Assembly (NCBI GenBank): GCA_944363525.1
Contig: CALVUF010000008.1
Coordinates: 1 to 64,000 of the forward strand
DNA length: 64,000 nt
DNA from: an uncultured Bacilli bacterium
GTDB taxonomy: Bacteria > Bacillota_I > Bacilli_A > RFN20 > CAG-826
Reading direction: 5' to 3'
Shown: in pieces, positions 8,743 through 16,718 of the stretch
How the letters are laid out: every line of letters starts with the position of its first letter
Position numbering within the stretch: the stretch's first letter is position 1
Program-made: the position numbers and the translations under genes
The notes under the pieces: generated by a model
What the model was told of the DNA's origin: nothing
What the model saw: only the letters and a program-made list of their open reading frames with translations
Database searches by the model: none

Positions 8743-9408
8743 ATGTACGAAACTTTCATCTTCGATTTGGACGGGACCTTGCTCCAAACCCTGCCCGATA
8801 TCCGTTTAGCCGTCAACGAGGCTTTAAAGCGGTGCGGTTACTCCTATTCCTTCTCCTTGAAGGAAGCCCGGGCTTTGATCGGCAATGGGGCCGATATGCT
8901 GGTCAAGCGGGCCTTGAAGGAAAAAGGCGATGACCCGGAGGCCTTCGCTGAGCTTAAAGCCGCCTATATGCCTTTATACCGCGATTACCAGAACCTTCAC
9001 GCCAAGCCCTTTAATGGGATGAAGGAGGTACTGACCTTTCTTAAGGAAAGGGGGCTACGGCTTTTCGTGGCCACCAATAAGCCCAATGCCTTGGCCCAGT
9101 TCATCGTTGAGGACCACTTCGGGAAGGGGCTATTCACCGCGATTGAGGGGCACGAGGAAGGGGAACCGGTCAAACCCGATCCCTTAATCGTCAACCGGTT
9201 CGTCGAGAAATACGGAATCGATAAATCGAAGAGTCTATTCATCGGCGATTCCTACGTCGATGTCGATACGGCCCAAAACGCCGGGGTCAAATCATGTTTG
9301 GTCACCTGGGGTTATGGTTTTTATAAGAAAGCTTTGCTCGAGAGGGCTGATTACGTCATCTCCAAGCCGAAGCAATTGGCCGCCTTGGCCTTTGGGAGGG
9401 AAGCATGA
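8743..9408 (+). CDS. HAD-superfamily phosphatase, phosphoglycolate phosphatase-like
   Basis: This 221-residue hydrolase has HAD motif I FDLDGTLLQT (nucleophile Asp), a helical cap (residues 15-80), motif II VATNKP, a motif III lysine in GEPVKPDP and motif IV FIGDSYVDVDTA. The substrate is probably a small phosphorylated metabolite such as phosphoglycolate or pyrophosphate (Gph/PpaX group), but sequence alone does not settle it. The start lies 5 nt after the hydA terminator without a Shine-Dalgarno sequence. The 3' end overlaps cysS by 4 bp. Confidence 0.85.
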   Translation: MYETFIFDLDGTLLQTLPDIRLAVNEALKRCGYSYSFSLKEARALIGNGADMLVKRALKEKGDDPEAFAELKAAYMPLYRDYQNLHAKPFNGMKEVLTFLKERGLRLFVATNKPNALAQFIVEDHFGKGLFTAIEGHEEGEPVKPDPLIVNRFVEKYGIDKSKSLFIGDSYVDVDTAQNAGVKSCLVTWGYGFYKKALLERADYVISKPKQLAALAFGREA

Positions 9409-10757
9409 ATATCCGTCTATACAATTCCTATGGCAATAAGATCGAGGACTTCGTCCCGGTCAAAGAAGGGGAGGTCGCGATCTACGTCTGCGGCCCGACC
9501 GTCTATAATCATCCCCATATCGGGAACTTGCGGCCAGCCATCGTCTTCGACGTCTGGCGCCGGCTTTTTCAATACGCTGGATATAAGGTGACCTATGTCT
9601 CCAACTACACTGACGTCGATGACAAGATCATCAAAAGGGCTCAGGAGCTCGGCATCAGCGAAAAGGCTTTGACCACCGAGATCATCGGGGAATACCGCAA
9701 ACTCATCGATGAGATTGGCTCCTTGCAGCCGGATTTCACCCCGACCCCGACCGAATACATGGGGAAGATCATCGATTACATCGCCGATTTGGTCGCCTCG
9801 GGCCATGCTTATGTCTCCAATGGCGATGTCTACTTCCGGGTCTCCTCCGTCGACCATTATGGCGAATTGAGCGGGAACTCAGTCGACTCGCTCATCTCCG
9901 GGGCTCGGATCGAGGTCAACTCCCAGAAGGAATCGCCTTTGGATTTCGCCTTGTGGAAGAAGACCGAGGAAGGGATCCGCTTCGAAAGCCCTTGGGGGTT
10001 AGGCCGGCCCGGCTGGCATAGCGAATGCTGCGTCATGATCGATTCGCTTTTTAGAGACAGGAATGGCTATATCGACATCCATGGCGGCGGCTTTGATCTG
10101 AAGTTCCCCCATCATGAAAACGAGATTGCCCAATCGCGGGCTCATAACGGGAATGGGTTAGCCAAATATTGGCTCCATAATGGCTTTATCAATATCGACT
10201 CGGAGAAGATGTCGAAGTCGCTTGGCAATGTCTTATTGGCCAAAGACGTCATCGCCGAATTCGGGGCGATGCCGTTCCGCTTAATGGTCTTAAGCGCCCA
10301 TTACCGAGCCCCCCTTAATTTCACCCCCGAGACGATGCAGGAAGCCAGCAAAAACTACGCAAAACTGGCTTCGGCTTATCGGACTTTGGCTATTACTTTG
10401 CAATCAAAAGGAATTGATGACCTTGAGAACTGCGACGATTTTTCGGATCAGGAGTTCCTCTCGGCTTTAGCCGATGACCTTAACACCCCCAACGCCTTGA
10501 CCGTCATGTATGCGAAAATCAAGCAAACCAATCTAGACCTGCGGAGCTCGGCTACCCCGATCGCTGAACTGCAAGAGGATTTTTCTGCGCTTCGGTTCTA
10601 TTCACATCTATTAGGGCTTAATGTAAAATATCCTCATCTCGGAGAACAGGGGAAGCAGCTGTACTCCGCTTATTACGCCGCCAAAGAGAAGAAAGACTAT
10701 CCGACGGTCGACGGAATAAGGAAGCAGCTGATGGACCTTGGCCTCTGGATGATTTGA
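9405..10757 (+). CDS. cysS: Cysteinyl-tRNA synthetase
   Basis: This class I aminoacyl-tRNA synthetase of 450 residues charges tRNA-Cys. The ATP-binding HIGH-type motif is PTVYNHPHIGN, and the KMSKS loop is EKMSKSLGNV. Zinc ligands include the Cys of VCGPTVY and the Cys/His group near GWHSECCVM and FPHHENEIAQS. The length is normal for a bacterial CysRS. The start overlaps the upstream phosphatase by 4 bp. In Bacillus cysS is followed by mrnC and rlmB; here an mgtC gene takes the mrnC position. Confidence 0.97.
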   Translation: MNIRLYNSYGNKIEDFVPVKEGEVAIYVCGPTVYNHPHIGNLRPAIVFDVWRRLFQYAGYKVTYVSNYTDVDDKIIKRAQELGISEKALTTEIIGEYRKLIDEIGSLQPDFTPTPTEYMGKIIDYIADLVASGHAYVSNGDVYFRVSSVDHYGELSGNSVDSLISGARIEVNSQKESPLDFALWKKTEEGIRFESPWGLGRPGWHSECCVMIDSLFRDRNGYIDIHGGGFDLKFPHHENEIAQSRAHNGNGLAKYWLHNGFINIDSEKMSKSLGNVLLAKDVIAEFGAMPFRLMVLSAHYRAPLNFTPETMQEASKNYAKLASAYRTLAITLQSKGIDDLENCDDFSDQEFLSALADDLNTPNALTVMYAKIKQTNLDLRSSATPIAELQEDFSALRFYSHLLGLNVKYPHLGEQGKQLYSAYYAAKEKKDYPTVDGIRKQLMDLGLWMI

Positions 10758-10763
10758 CGCTAG

Positions 10764-11516
10764 ATGACCAACATTGACGAAATCATAATCCGCTGGTTCA
10801 ACACCGACTTCGGGACCAGCTTCTCCGGCGGGATGGTAGGGAACATCCTTTTGATCTTCCTTTGCCTATTGGCTACGGTCTTATTCGCCGGCCTCATCGG
10901 CTTCGAACGGGAATATTACGGCCATGCCGCCGGCTTAAGGACCCATTTGCTTATCGCCTTGGGCTCCTGCCTTATCATGATCATCTCGATCTATGGCTTC
11001 GCTTATTGGGACGATACCATCCATACCACCCGCGACCCGGCCCGCTTGGCCGCCCAGATCATCCCAGGCATCGGCTTTTTAGGCGCCGGAACCATCGTCA
11101 AAAACGGGGTCTCGGTTCGGGGGCTCACCACCGCGACCACCCTCTGGGTCTCGATGGCCATCGGGGTCGCCTGCGGCACCGGTTGCTTCGTAATCGCCAC
11201 CATCGCGACCGCCATTTGCTTAGCGGTCTTGGTCTGCCTAAGGAAGTTCGAGGTGTTCGCCTCGCGGAAGAACCCGATTGTCTTAATGGTCGTCCCGAGC
11301 GACGCCCCGGTCATGAAGGACGTGCTTTTGATCGCTAATCGTTACGGGATTGCCATCCGCGACTCCTCCTCCGAGCTCATCACCTACCAAGACCATTCGG
11401 CCATCCGGACGGTTTTGCATTTGGCTTATGCCTCCTCCTCAACCGTCTCGGCCTTCGCCGATGAGCTCAGGATGTCGATCAAGCCCTTTGACCTCCGGGT
11501 CTCGACCGAATTCTAG
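10764..11516 (+). CDS. MgtC/SapB family membrane protein
   Basis: This 250-residue protein has an N-terminal hydrophobic domain of about five helices (residues 22-155) with the family signatures ATVLFAGLIGFEREYYGHAAGLRTH and IPGIGFLGAGTIVKNG...VRGLTTATTLW. A cytoplasmic C-terminal domain of about 80 residues follows. MgtC-type proteins are linked to Mg2+ stress and ATPase regulation. It lies 6 nt after cysS, so it is probably translated from the same mRNA. The gap to rlmB is 23 nt. Confidence 0.9.
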   Translation: MTNIDEIIIRWFNTDFGTSFSGGMVGNILLIFLCLLATVLFAGLIGFEREYYGHAAGLRTHLLIALGSCLIMIISIYGFAYWDDTIHTTRDPARLAAQIIPGIGFLGAGTIVKNGVSVRGLTTATTLWVSMAIGVACGTGCFVIATIATAICLAVLVCLRKFEVFASRKNPIVLMVVPSDAPVMKDVLLIANRYGIAIRDSSSELITYQDHSAIRTVLHLAYASSSTVSAFADELRMSIKPFDLRVSTEF

Positions 11517-11539
11517 AAAGGTATTGTCAACGGCAAATC

Positions 11540-12253
11540 ATGAGTATAATTATTTACGGCAAGAACGCCGTCCGGGAAGCGGTCGCCTCCGAAAGAGCCT
11601 TGAAGCTTAAGATAGTGGCTAAGCAAGGCAAGGATCCGATCGTCGCCTTAGCCCGGAAAAGTTCGATACCAGTCGAATTCGCCTCAGTTGACGAATTGAC
11701 TCGGATGACCAGAAATCCCTCCCATCAGGGGTTTGCGGCCATCTGTCCTGACTTCGAGACCGTCGATTTCGAGGAGTTTTTGCATCTTAGCAAGAAAGAA
11801 CCCCTCCTCTTGATGCTCGATGGCATCGAAGACCCCCATAACCTCGGCGCGATTTTGCGGAGCGCCGATGCCTTTGGCGTCGATGGCATCATCATGAAAG
11901 AGAGGGGCAACGCGCCGCTGAATGCGACGGTGGCCAAGATCTCGACCGGAGCCATCAATTACGTCAAGGTCGCTTTGGTCACCAATTTGAGCGTCGCCTT
12001 GAAGAAGCTGCAGGAAAATGGCTTCTGGGCGGTGGCGAGCGATGGGGAAGCGAAACAGAGCTACGATGCGGTCGATTACCACTGTCCCATCGTCTTGCTC
12101 GTCGGCAGCGAAGGCTTCGGCCTTTCCCGGCTCCTGCTCGAGCGGAGCGACTTCATCGTCAAGATACCAATGGTGGGGCATGTCAATTCGCTTAACGCCT
12201 CGGTGGCGACTGGTATCCTGCTTTCCCAAATTTCCTTGGCCCGGACCCGTTAA
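11540..12253 (+). CDS. rlmB: 23S rRNA (guanosine-2'-O-)-methyltransferase RlmB (SpoU family)
   Basis: This 237-residue SPOUT methyltransferase probably methylates G2251 (E. coli numbering) in the ribosomal P loop. It has an N-terminal substrate-binding domain starting IIIYGKNAVREAV. The three SpoU motifs are LDGIEDPHNLGAILRSA, LVGSEGFGLS and IPMVGHVNSLNASVATGILL. The position before a sigma-like gene and rpmG-secE-nusG matches the conserved Firmicutes block. The yacP (Rae1) gene usually between rlmB and sigH is missing here. Confidence 0.94.
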   Translation: MSIIIYGKNAVREAVASERALKLKIVAKQGKDPIVALARKSSIPVEFASVDELTRMTRNPSHQGFAAICPDFETVDFEEFLHLSKKEPLLLMLDGIEDPHNLGAILRSADAFGVDGIIMKERGNAPLNATVAKISTGAINYVKVALVTNLSVALKKLQENGFWAVASDGEAKQSYDAVDYHCPIVLLVGSEGFGLSRLLLERSDFIVKIPMVGHVNSLNASVATGILLSQISLARTR

Positions 12254-12278
12254 CTTGCCCTCTTAGGAGGTCAAGTCG

Positions 12279-12944
12279 ATGTTTATTCAGACTGACTACA
12301 CGGAGCTGAAGGACGAGGAGTTGCTCCTGAAGTTCCGCTTAGGGGACGCGGTGGCGCGGAATGAGCTGTCGGTTCGCTATTTCCGTTCCCGCCGTTTCCA
12401 TCTCACCCGAGCTTGCCCGGAATTCGCCGATCTGCTCGACGATTGGACGTATAATGAGGTCTTCTTCCGGAGCTATCTTTTGGCTGAGAGCACTTTCCGG
12501 CTCGGCGAGTGGCGCTTCATCGCCTATTTCCAGTTCATCCTCCACCGGGAAGCCAGCCGGGAGGCCAAGCGGATCTTGACCGAAAGGGAGAACCTTCCCT
12601 GCTTTTCCCTCGATGCCGTCGATCCGGAGACCAACGATTCCTATCTCCATGAATTGATCCCCGATAATCGGCCCCTCAATGATCCGAAGGCTTTCTGCGC
12701 CTATGCCGATGCTTTGGCCAAACTCGGCAAGTTGCCGCAACACCTGAAACCGGATGACATCGAGGTGGTGCGCCGGTTGGCCGAAGGGTATTCGGTGGAG
12801 GAGGTATCGGAGCAAATGGCTATCCGCCCTTCCAATACCCGGATGATGGCTTATCGGTTTCGGAAATGGGCCAAAGGGGTCATCAAATCGCTGGGGGAAG
12901 TGAGCGAGGCCGAGCGGCTCCTCCGGAAGCTGCAGACGAGTTGA
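12279..12944 (+). CDS. Sigma-70-like protein in the SigH position
   Basis: This 221-residue protein has an N-terminus (LKDEELLLKFRLGDAVARNELSVRYF) like region 1.2/2.1 of SigH-type sigma factors. The C-terminal part (YSVEEVSEQMAIRPSNTRMMAYRFRKWAKG) looks like a region 4 helix-turn-helix. Region 2 is poorly conserved (WRFIAYFQFILHREASREAKRI in the region 2.2-2.3 position). The location between rlmB and rpmG is that of sigH in Bacillus. A strong ribosome-binding site AGGAGGT precedes it. It may be a diverged stress or competence sigma factor; promoter specificity cannot be read. Confidence 0.65.
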   Translation: MFIQTDYTELKDEELLLKFRLGDAVARNELSVRYFRSRRFHLTRACPEFADLLDDWTYNEVFFRSYLLAESTFRLGEWRFIAYFQFILHREASREAKRILTERENLPCFSLDAVDPETNDSYLHELIPDNRPLNDPKAFCAYADALAKLGKLPQHLKPDDIEVVRRLAEGYSVEEVSEQMAIRPSNTRMMAYRFRKWAKGVIKSLGEVSEAERLLRKLQTS

Positions 12945-12998
12945 TTTGACAAGGCGGCAATAAAGGCGTAGCCTTTGCATGCTGAAAGGATTAGGATT

Positions 12999-13148
12999 AT
13001 GGCAAGGGTAAAGGTCTTTTTGGTTTGCACCGAGTGCTTGAACCGGAACTACACCGTCTCCAAGCGCAAGGACGATCCCGAACGGCTGACCCTGAGCAAA
13101 TTCTGCCCCCATTGCGGGAAGCACACCCTCCACAAGGAGAGCAAGTAG
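12999..13148 (+). CDS. rpmG: 50S ribosomal protein L33
   Basis: This short gene encodes 49 residues beginning [18 protein letters not shown] and ending HKESK. It has the zinc-ribbon pairs CTEC and CPHC of the zinc-binding form of L33. The start follows an AAGGATTAGGA ribosome-binding region. It is the first gene of the conserved rpmG-secE-nusG block. Confidence 0.93.
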   Translation: MARVKVFLVCTECLNRNYTVSKRKDDPERLTLSKFCPHCGKHTLHKESK

Positions 13149-13163
13149 CGAAAGGAGTCTAAT

Positions 13164-13358
13164 ATGGGCCCAGTGAAGTACACCAAAGAAGTCATCAAGG
13201 AAGGCAAGCGGATCCGCTGGCCGAAGCGCGATGTGCTCGTTCCGACCCTCATCGTCGTCATCTGCATCGTGGCCTTCGCCGCGATCTTCCTCTCGCTCGA
13301 GGACTTGACCGCTGGTTCGCTAATCCAGCAATTGAAGGATGCATTCGGAGGTAAATAA
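13164..13358 (+). CDS. secE: Preprotein translocase subunit SecE
   Basis: This 64-residue protein is the short Firmicutes form of SecE, the clamp subunit of the SecYEG channel. An amphipathic N-terminal segment (KEVIKEGKRIRWPKRDVL, with the conserved RWP) precedes a single transmembrane helix (LIVVICIVAFAAIFLSL). It has a good AAAGGAGT ribosome-binding site and lies 2 nt before nusG. Confidence 0.94.
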   Translation: MGPVKYTKEVIKEGKRIRWPKRDVLVPTLIVVICIVAFAAIFLSLEDLTAGSLIQQLKDAFGGK

Positions 13359-13360
13359 AG

Positions 13361-13918
13361 ATGGCCGCACCCCAAATAGCCGATAAGCAGTGGTACATCG
13401 TCACTGCCTACGCCAACAGCGAAGACCGCGTCGCCGAGAATCTTCGCCGCCGTATCGTCACGATGAATCAGGAAGACAAGATCTTCCGCGTCTGCGTCTG
13501 CAACCAGGAGGTCCCGGAACTCAAAGACGGCCTCCCGACTGGCAAGACCAAGATCAAGAACCTTTATCCGGGCTATCTCTTCGTCGAGATGATCATGGAT
13601 GACAACGCTTGGTACGTCGTCCGTAACACCCCGGGCGTCACCGGCATCGCCGGTTCCTCCGGCGGCGGCCAAAAGCCGACCCCGGTCCCAAGAGACGAAA
13701 TGGAACCGGTCCTCAAGCGGATGGGCATCATCGATCAGTCGATGTATGACCGTTACTCGGTCGGCGATCGGGTCCGGGTTATCCATGGCCCGTTGGAAGG
13801 GACCGAAGGCGTCATCGACGAGCTCGATAAGACCACCGGCCACATGCGGGTCAACACCGTCTTCTTCGGTCGGACCACTCCGGTCGAGGTCGAGTTCTCG
13901 GAAGTCGAGAAGATCTAA
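13361..13918 (+). CDS. nusG: Transcription antitermination/termination factor NusG
   Basis: This 185-residue protein has the NGN domain (residues 8-115; WYIVTAYANSEDRVAENL, NLYPGYLFVEMIMDD, YVVRNTPGVTG) and a C-terminal KOW domain (GDRVRVIHGPLEGTEGVIDEL). It binds RNA polymerase and links it to ribosomes or Rho. It ends the rpmG-secE-nusG block and is followed by a strong terminator shared with the convergent gene. Confidence 0.96.
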   Translation: MAAPQIADKQWYIVTAYANSEDRVAENLRRRIVTMNQEDKIFRVCVCNQEVPELKDGLPTGKTKIKNLYPGYLFVEMIMDDNAWYVVRNTPGVTGIAGSSGGGQKPTPVPRDEMEPVLKRMGIIDQSMYDRYSVGDRVRVIHGPLEGTEGVIDELDKTTGHMRVNTVFFGRTTPVEVEFSEVEKI

Positions 13919-13928
13919 GATAAGTAAA

Positions 13929-13966
13929 ATCCCCAACGGAATGACCGCTGGGGATTTTTCGTTTTT
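13929..13966. terminator. Terminator after nusG, shared by the convergent gene
   Basis: The stem ATCCCCA-(bulge)-CGG/CCG-(bulge)-TGGGGAT has loop AATGA and is followed by TTTTCGTTTTT. A-rich sequence on the left side allows it to work in the opposite direction for the minus-strand gene that ends here. Confidence 0.88.
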
Positions 13967-14559
13967 CAGTCGTTATTCTCTTTCCGAATCCGTTCCATCG
14001 CTTCCTCGACTCCTAAGAAGTAGGGGGCGCTAGGCAAGGCGAGGAAAGCGTTATGGAGTATTTCCCGGTAGAGGCGGCCGAACTCCTCGGTGATAACGAG
14101 GAAGATCAGCTCGGCGATCCGCATCGGGTGAACTTCCGGGCATTCCTCGACAACGAGGTTCGTCAGCATGTCGGAATAGACCACGACCAACTTGCCGGCA
14201 TTGTCGGCATAGCATTTGACGACCGAGTCCTCGGTCTTGGCGACGAAGCGGATGTAATCGCGGATCGGGCTTTTGCCTAGGGAGAAGTCATCCCCGGACA
14301 TGAAGACCCGCATCTCGGTGGCTTTGTCCATCAAGTGGGTGGGGTTATAGATTTTGCCGAGGTCGGAGGCCACGAGGACCGATAATTCCGCCCCAACGTC
14401 TTCTTTGGCATAGAGGTTATCGAGGAGGAAGCAGGCGGCGGCCGTCATCTCCTTGGCCTCGAGGTTGCCACGTTCGGTTATTTTGATGTTGAGCCAGCTA
14501 TGGAGGACATAGTGGAAGGCGTCTAAGAGTTGCTCGTAAGCGTTGATGGCGTTTTTCAT
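13966..14559 (-). CDS. Hypothetical soluble protein
   Basis: This 197-residue protein matches no family I recognise. It has no signal peptide or clear membrane helix and is predicted to be largely helical (MKNAINAYEQLLDAFHYVLHSWLN..., PMRIAELIFLVITEEFGRLYREILHNAFLALP). The start ATG lies 10 nt from a minus-strand TATACT (14570-14575) and has no Shine-Dalgarno sequence. It is transcribed divergently from the phosphodiesterase gene. Confidence 0.7.
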   Translation of the reverse strand: MKNAINAYEQLLDAFHYVLHSWLNIKITERGNLEAKEMTAAACFLLDNLYAKEDVGAELSVLVASDLGKIYNPTHLMDKATEMRVFMSGDDFSLGKSPIRDYIRFVAKTEDSVVKCYADNAGKLVVVYSDMLTNLVVEECPEVHPMRIAELIFLVITEEFGRLYREILHNAFLALPSAPYFLGVEEAMERIRKENND

Positions 14560-14569
14560 ATCGTGGGCA

Positions 14570-14592
14570 AGTATACCTTAAAGCGGTATCAT
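14570..14592. promoter_or_regulatory. Divergent -10 boxes for two near-leaderless genes
   Basis: On the minus strand TATACT (14570-14575) sits 10 nt from the ATG at 14559. On the plus strand TATCAT (14587-14592) sits exactly 6 nt from the GTG at 14599. The intergenic space is only 39 bp and contains no ribosome-binding site on either side. No good -35 hexamers are visible. Confidence 0.45.
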
Positions 14593-14598
14593 AGTCGC

Positions 14599-15099
14599 GT
14601 GATTTTCCTCTTTTGCTCGGATTTGCATGGGTCCTTGTTAGGGGCTCAAAGGCTATTGGAAGCCTGTAAACGGCACCATCCGGATATGGTGTTTATCCTT
14701 GGGGATATCCTCCATGGATCCTTTGACGATAAGGATGAGTTCTGCGACACCTTAACCGCGACTGGGTGCCCCATAATGGCGGTCCGGGGCAATTGCGATT
14801 ACGCCTCCGACGAATCGAGACTTGGCTTTCCCTTGCCCGAATCCTTGACCCTGCCTTTGTTTCATAAAACCTTCTTCCTGACCCATTATCCCGTGCGGGG
14901 GAGGGTGAACGCTGACGTGGTGCTGCATGGCCATACCCATGTCAAAGGAATTGGGAAAATCGGCGATACTTTGATTGTCTGCCCGGGTTCGATTGCCAAG
15001 CCACGCGATGGCGAGGCGGGCTATGGGGTTATTAACGAAGAGGGTATTAATCTATATTCGGCCGAGGATTTCCGGGAGCTGGAAACGGCGCAGTTTTAG
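14599..15099 (+). CDS. YfcE/MJ0936-family metallo-phosphodiesterase
   Basis: This calcineurin-like phosphodiesterase of 166 residues should hydrolyse small phosphodiesters with two metal ions. The motifs are CSDLHGS, ILGDILHGS, VRGNCDY, LTHYP and LHGHTHV. I chose the GTG at 14599 because homologues begin with the strand that leads directly into the SDLHG motif. That codon is also 6 nt after a TATCAT -10 box, fitting a leaderless mRNA; a longer frame from 14530 would add residues that overlap the divergent gene. Confidence 0.85.
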   Translation: MIFLFCSDLHGSLLGAQRLLEACKRHHPDMVFILGDILHGSFDDKDEFCDTLTATGCPIMAVRGNCDYASDESRLGFPLPESLTLPLFHKTFFLTHYPVRGRVNADVVLHGHTHVKGIGKIGDTLIVCPGSIAKPRDGEAGYGVINEEGINLYSAEDFRELETAQF

Positions 15100-15206
15100 G
15101 CTAAAGCCTGCAGAAACCGGACTTTCGAAACGATTTTGTGGCTCATTTAAATGTTATTCGCAGAATTTTCGATCGCTTTGGAATTTCGGGTATAAAATAT
15201 TCTGGT

Positions 15207-16613
15207 ATGGATAAACGCCTGCTGTCCTTGGCTTTGCTTCCTTTATTGCTAGGGGGCTGCGAAGCGGCTCAATCGAGCGCGGAGGGTTTTCTTTTGACGG
15301 TTGAGGATAACTTCGGTTTCCTGACTTCGGATATCGAAGGGAAATATCCAGCCGGGCAGGAAATAATCTTTGAGTTGGATGCCGATAGGTCCGATCGACC
15401 CGGGGCGCTGCTTAATGGGCAGGTGGAAATCGAGCAGGCCGAGGTGGAAGGTGAAGAAGGCTATTTCTTTTCTTTCGTTATGCCTGAACAATCGAGTCGG
15501 CTTCAGATAACCAGCCATGACCTCTTCGGCCACGACTGTGGGCTTGGTCACCATGTATTTGGCAACGGGTACCTCGATTCGAGCCGCGACCGGATGGCTT
15601 GGCGGTGCCTTGAATGCGGTTACCGGACCTTTGACGAGAAGGTTGCGACCAATGCCTATAAGTTCGGCATCGGGATTGAGAATGTTAGCCAAATCTATGA
15701 GTATGGCAAAGATGAAGTGGCCGAATTGACTTTAGGGGAGGAATATTCGCTTCGGATCAACTTCCCGATCCTTGATTATGAAGAGGATATCGATCAGGAC
15801 ATCATCATTACGGCCGATGAATCCCTTTCGGTATACCATTATATTAATGTCGACTCCCAGTTCGCCGTGGTTTATAAGTTGGTTCCTTTAACCAGCGGCT
15901 CGTCCGGGATACAGATTACCATTAAGGACAAGACCTACGATTTAGCCATTCAGGTCACTGATTCTTCATCTGAAGTTCTCGATAGGCCCGAATCGATCGA
16001 AGAAGTCGCGGCTTATCCGGAATTCAAAAAGACCATTGATAGCCTGACCTATTATGAATATGACCCATCTTTGTTCCTTGGGTTGAGCCCTGGCAACGAA
16101 CTAAACGGCTATAGCGTCAAGTCGATTTATGATATCGTGAACGAGGATTCCTACGATACCTCTTATCTATCTTATTTATCGGATTCGGTCTATTACCTCA
16201 GCTATTTCCCCTATGTGGAAGATAACCCAGTCAGCGATTATCGTTTTGAGGTCCTTTACGATCGGGCGACCGCTTCATCCCCTGGTTCGGAAGCTAAAGA
16301 ACTAGCCTGTTATAGTCTTTTTTACCATACAATCGATGCCGATCATTCGGGAGCGAAGGACCCATTTGATTCTTTGACCTTCACCTGCGTGAACCTCAAT
16401 TATCAACCGGCGAGTGAGCGCTTCTCGGAACTATTGAACAATATCCGGCTCGATGGGACGGTGGTCTTATATCGAACCCATCCAGAGTACTTCTTTGAAT
16501 ATGAAGTCGGCGAAAGAAGCCTGTTCCTTTATCGGACCTTATCCTCCATCGGGGCGATTTTTAAATTTGGGAATTATCTTTATGCTGTTCGCGCTTCCTA
16601 CGTTGACCGTTAG
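15207..16613 (+). CDS. Large lipoprotein of unknown function with a Cys/His cluster
   Basis: This 468-residue protein starts with a type II signal peptide, MDKRLLSLALLPLLLGGC (lipid-modified Cys18), so it should be anchored outside the membrane by Lgt. Residues about 110-145 hold a Cys/His cluster (CGLGHHVFGNG...WRCLECGY) that could bind zinc. Two beta-rich regions follow, one resembling an Ig-like fold (EEYSLRINFPILDYEED...SGIQITIKDKTYDLAIQVT). The C-terminal half is rich in Tyr and Ser. The start was moved to 15207 because of the signal peptide. A TATAAAAT element ends 8 nt upstream and no ribosome-binding site is seen. The family is not recognised. Confidence 0.75.
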   Translation: MDKRLLSLALLPLLLGGCEAAQSSAEGFLLTVEDNFGFLTSDIEGKYPAGQEIIFELDADRSDRPGALLNGQVEIEQAEVEGEEGYFFSFVMPEQSSRLQITSHDLFGHDCGLGHHVFGNGYLDSSRDRMAWRCLECGYRTFDEKVATNAYKFGIGIENVSQIYEYGKDEVAELTLGEEYSLRINFPILDYEEDIDQDIIITADESLSVYHYINVDSQFAVVYKLVPLTSGSSGIQITIKDKTYDLAIQVTDSSSEVLDRPESIEEVAAYPEFKKTIDSLTYYEYDPSLFLGLSPGNELNGYSVKSIYDIVNEDSYDTSYLSYLSDSVYYLSYFPYVEDNPVSDYRFEVLYDRATASSPGSEAKELACYSLFYHTIDADHSGAKDPFDSLTFTCVNLNYQPASERFSELLNNIRLDGTVVLYRTHPEYFFEYEVGERSLFLYRTLSSIGAIFKFGNYLYAVRASYVDR

Positions 16614-16619
16614 TTCACC

Positions 16620-16705
16620 TTTATGAACGATTTTTCATATTCCTTCTTGCTTATATGAGTCAATGTTCATATAGTATCCTCGAAATATGAATCCTAGTTC
16701 ATATT
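16620..16705 (+). promoter_or_regulatory. Promoter with three phased ArsR/SmtB operators
   Basis: Three inverted repeats of the form AATATGAA-N6-TTCATATT lie at 16620-16641 (TTTATGAA/TTCATATT), 16652-16673 (TATATGAG/TTCATATA) and 16684-16705 (perfect). Their centres are exactly 32 bp apart. The promoter is TTGCTT (16647-16652), 17 bp, TATAGT (16670-16675), so the middle operator covers the spacer and -10 box. The pattern matches the 12-2-12 operators of SmtB/CzrA-type metal sensors. A ribosome-binding site AGGAGGT follows. Confidence 0.85.
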
Positions 16706-16718
16706 AGGAGGTAGGGAT

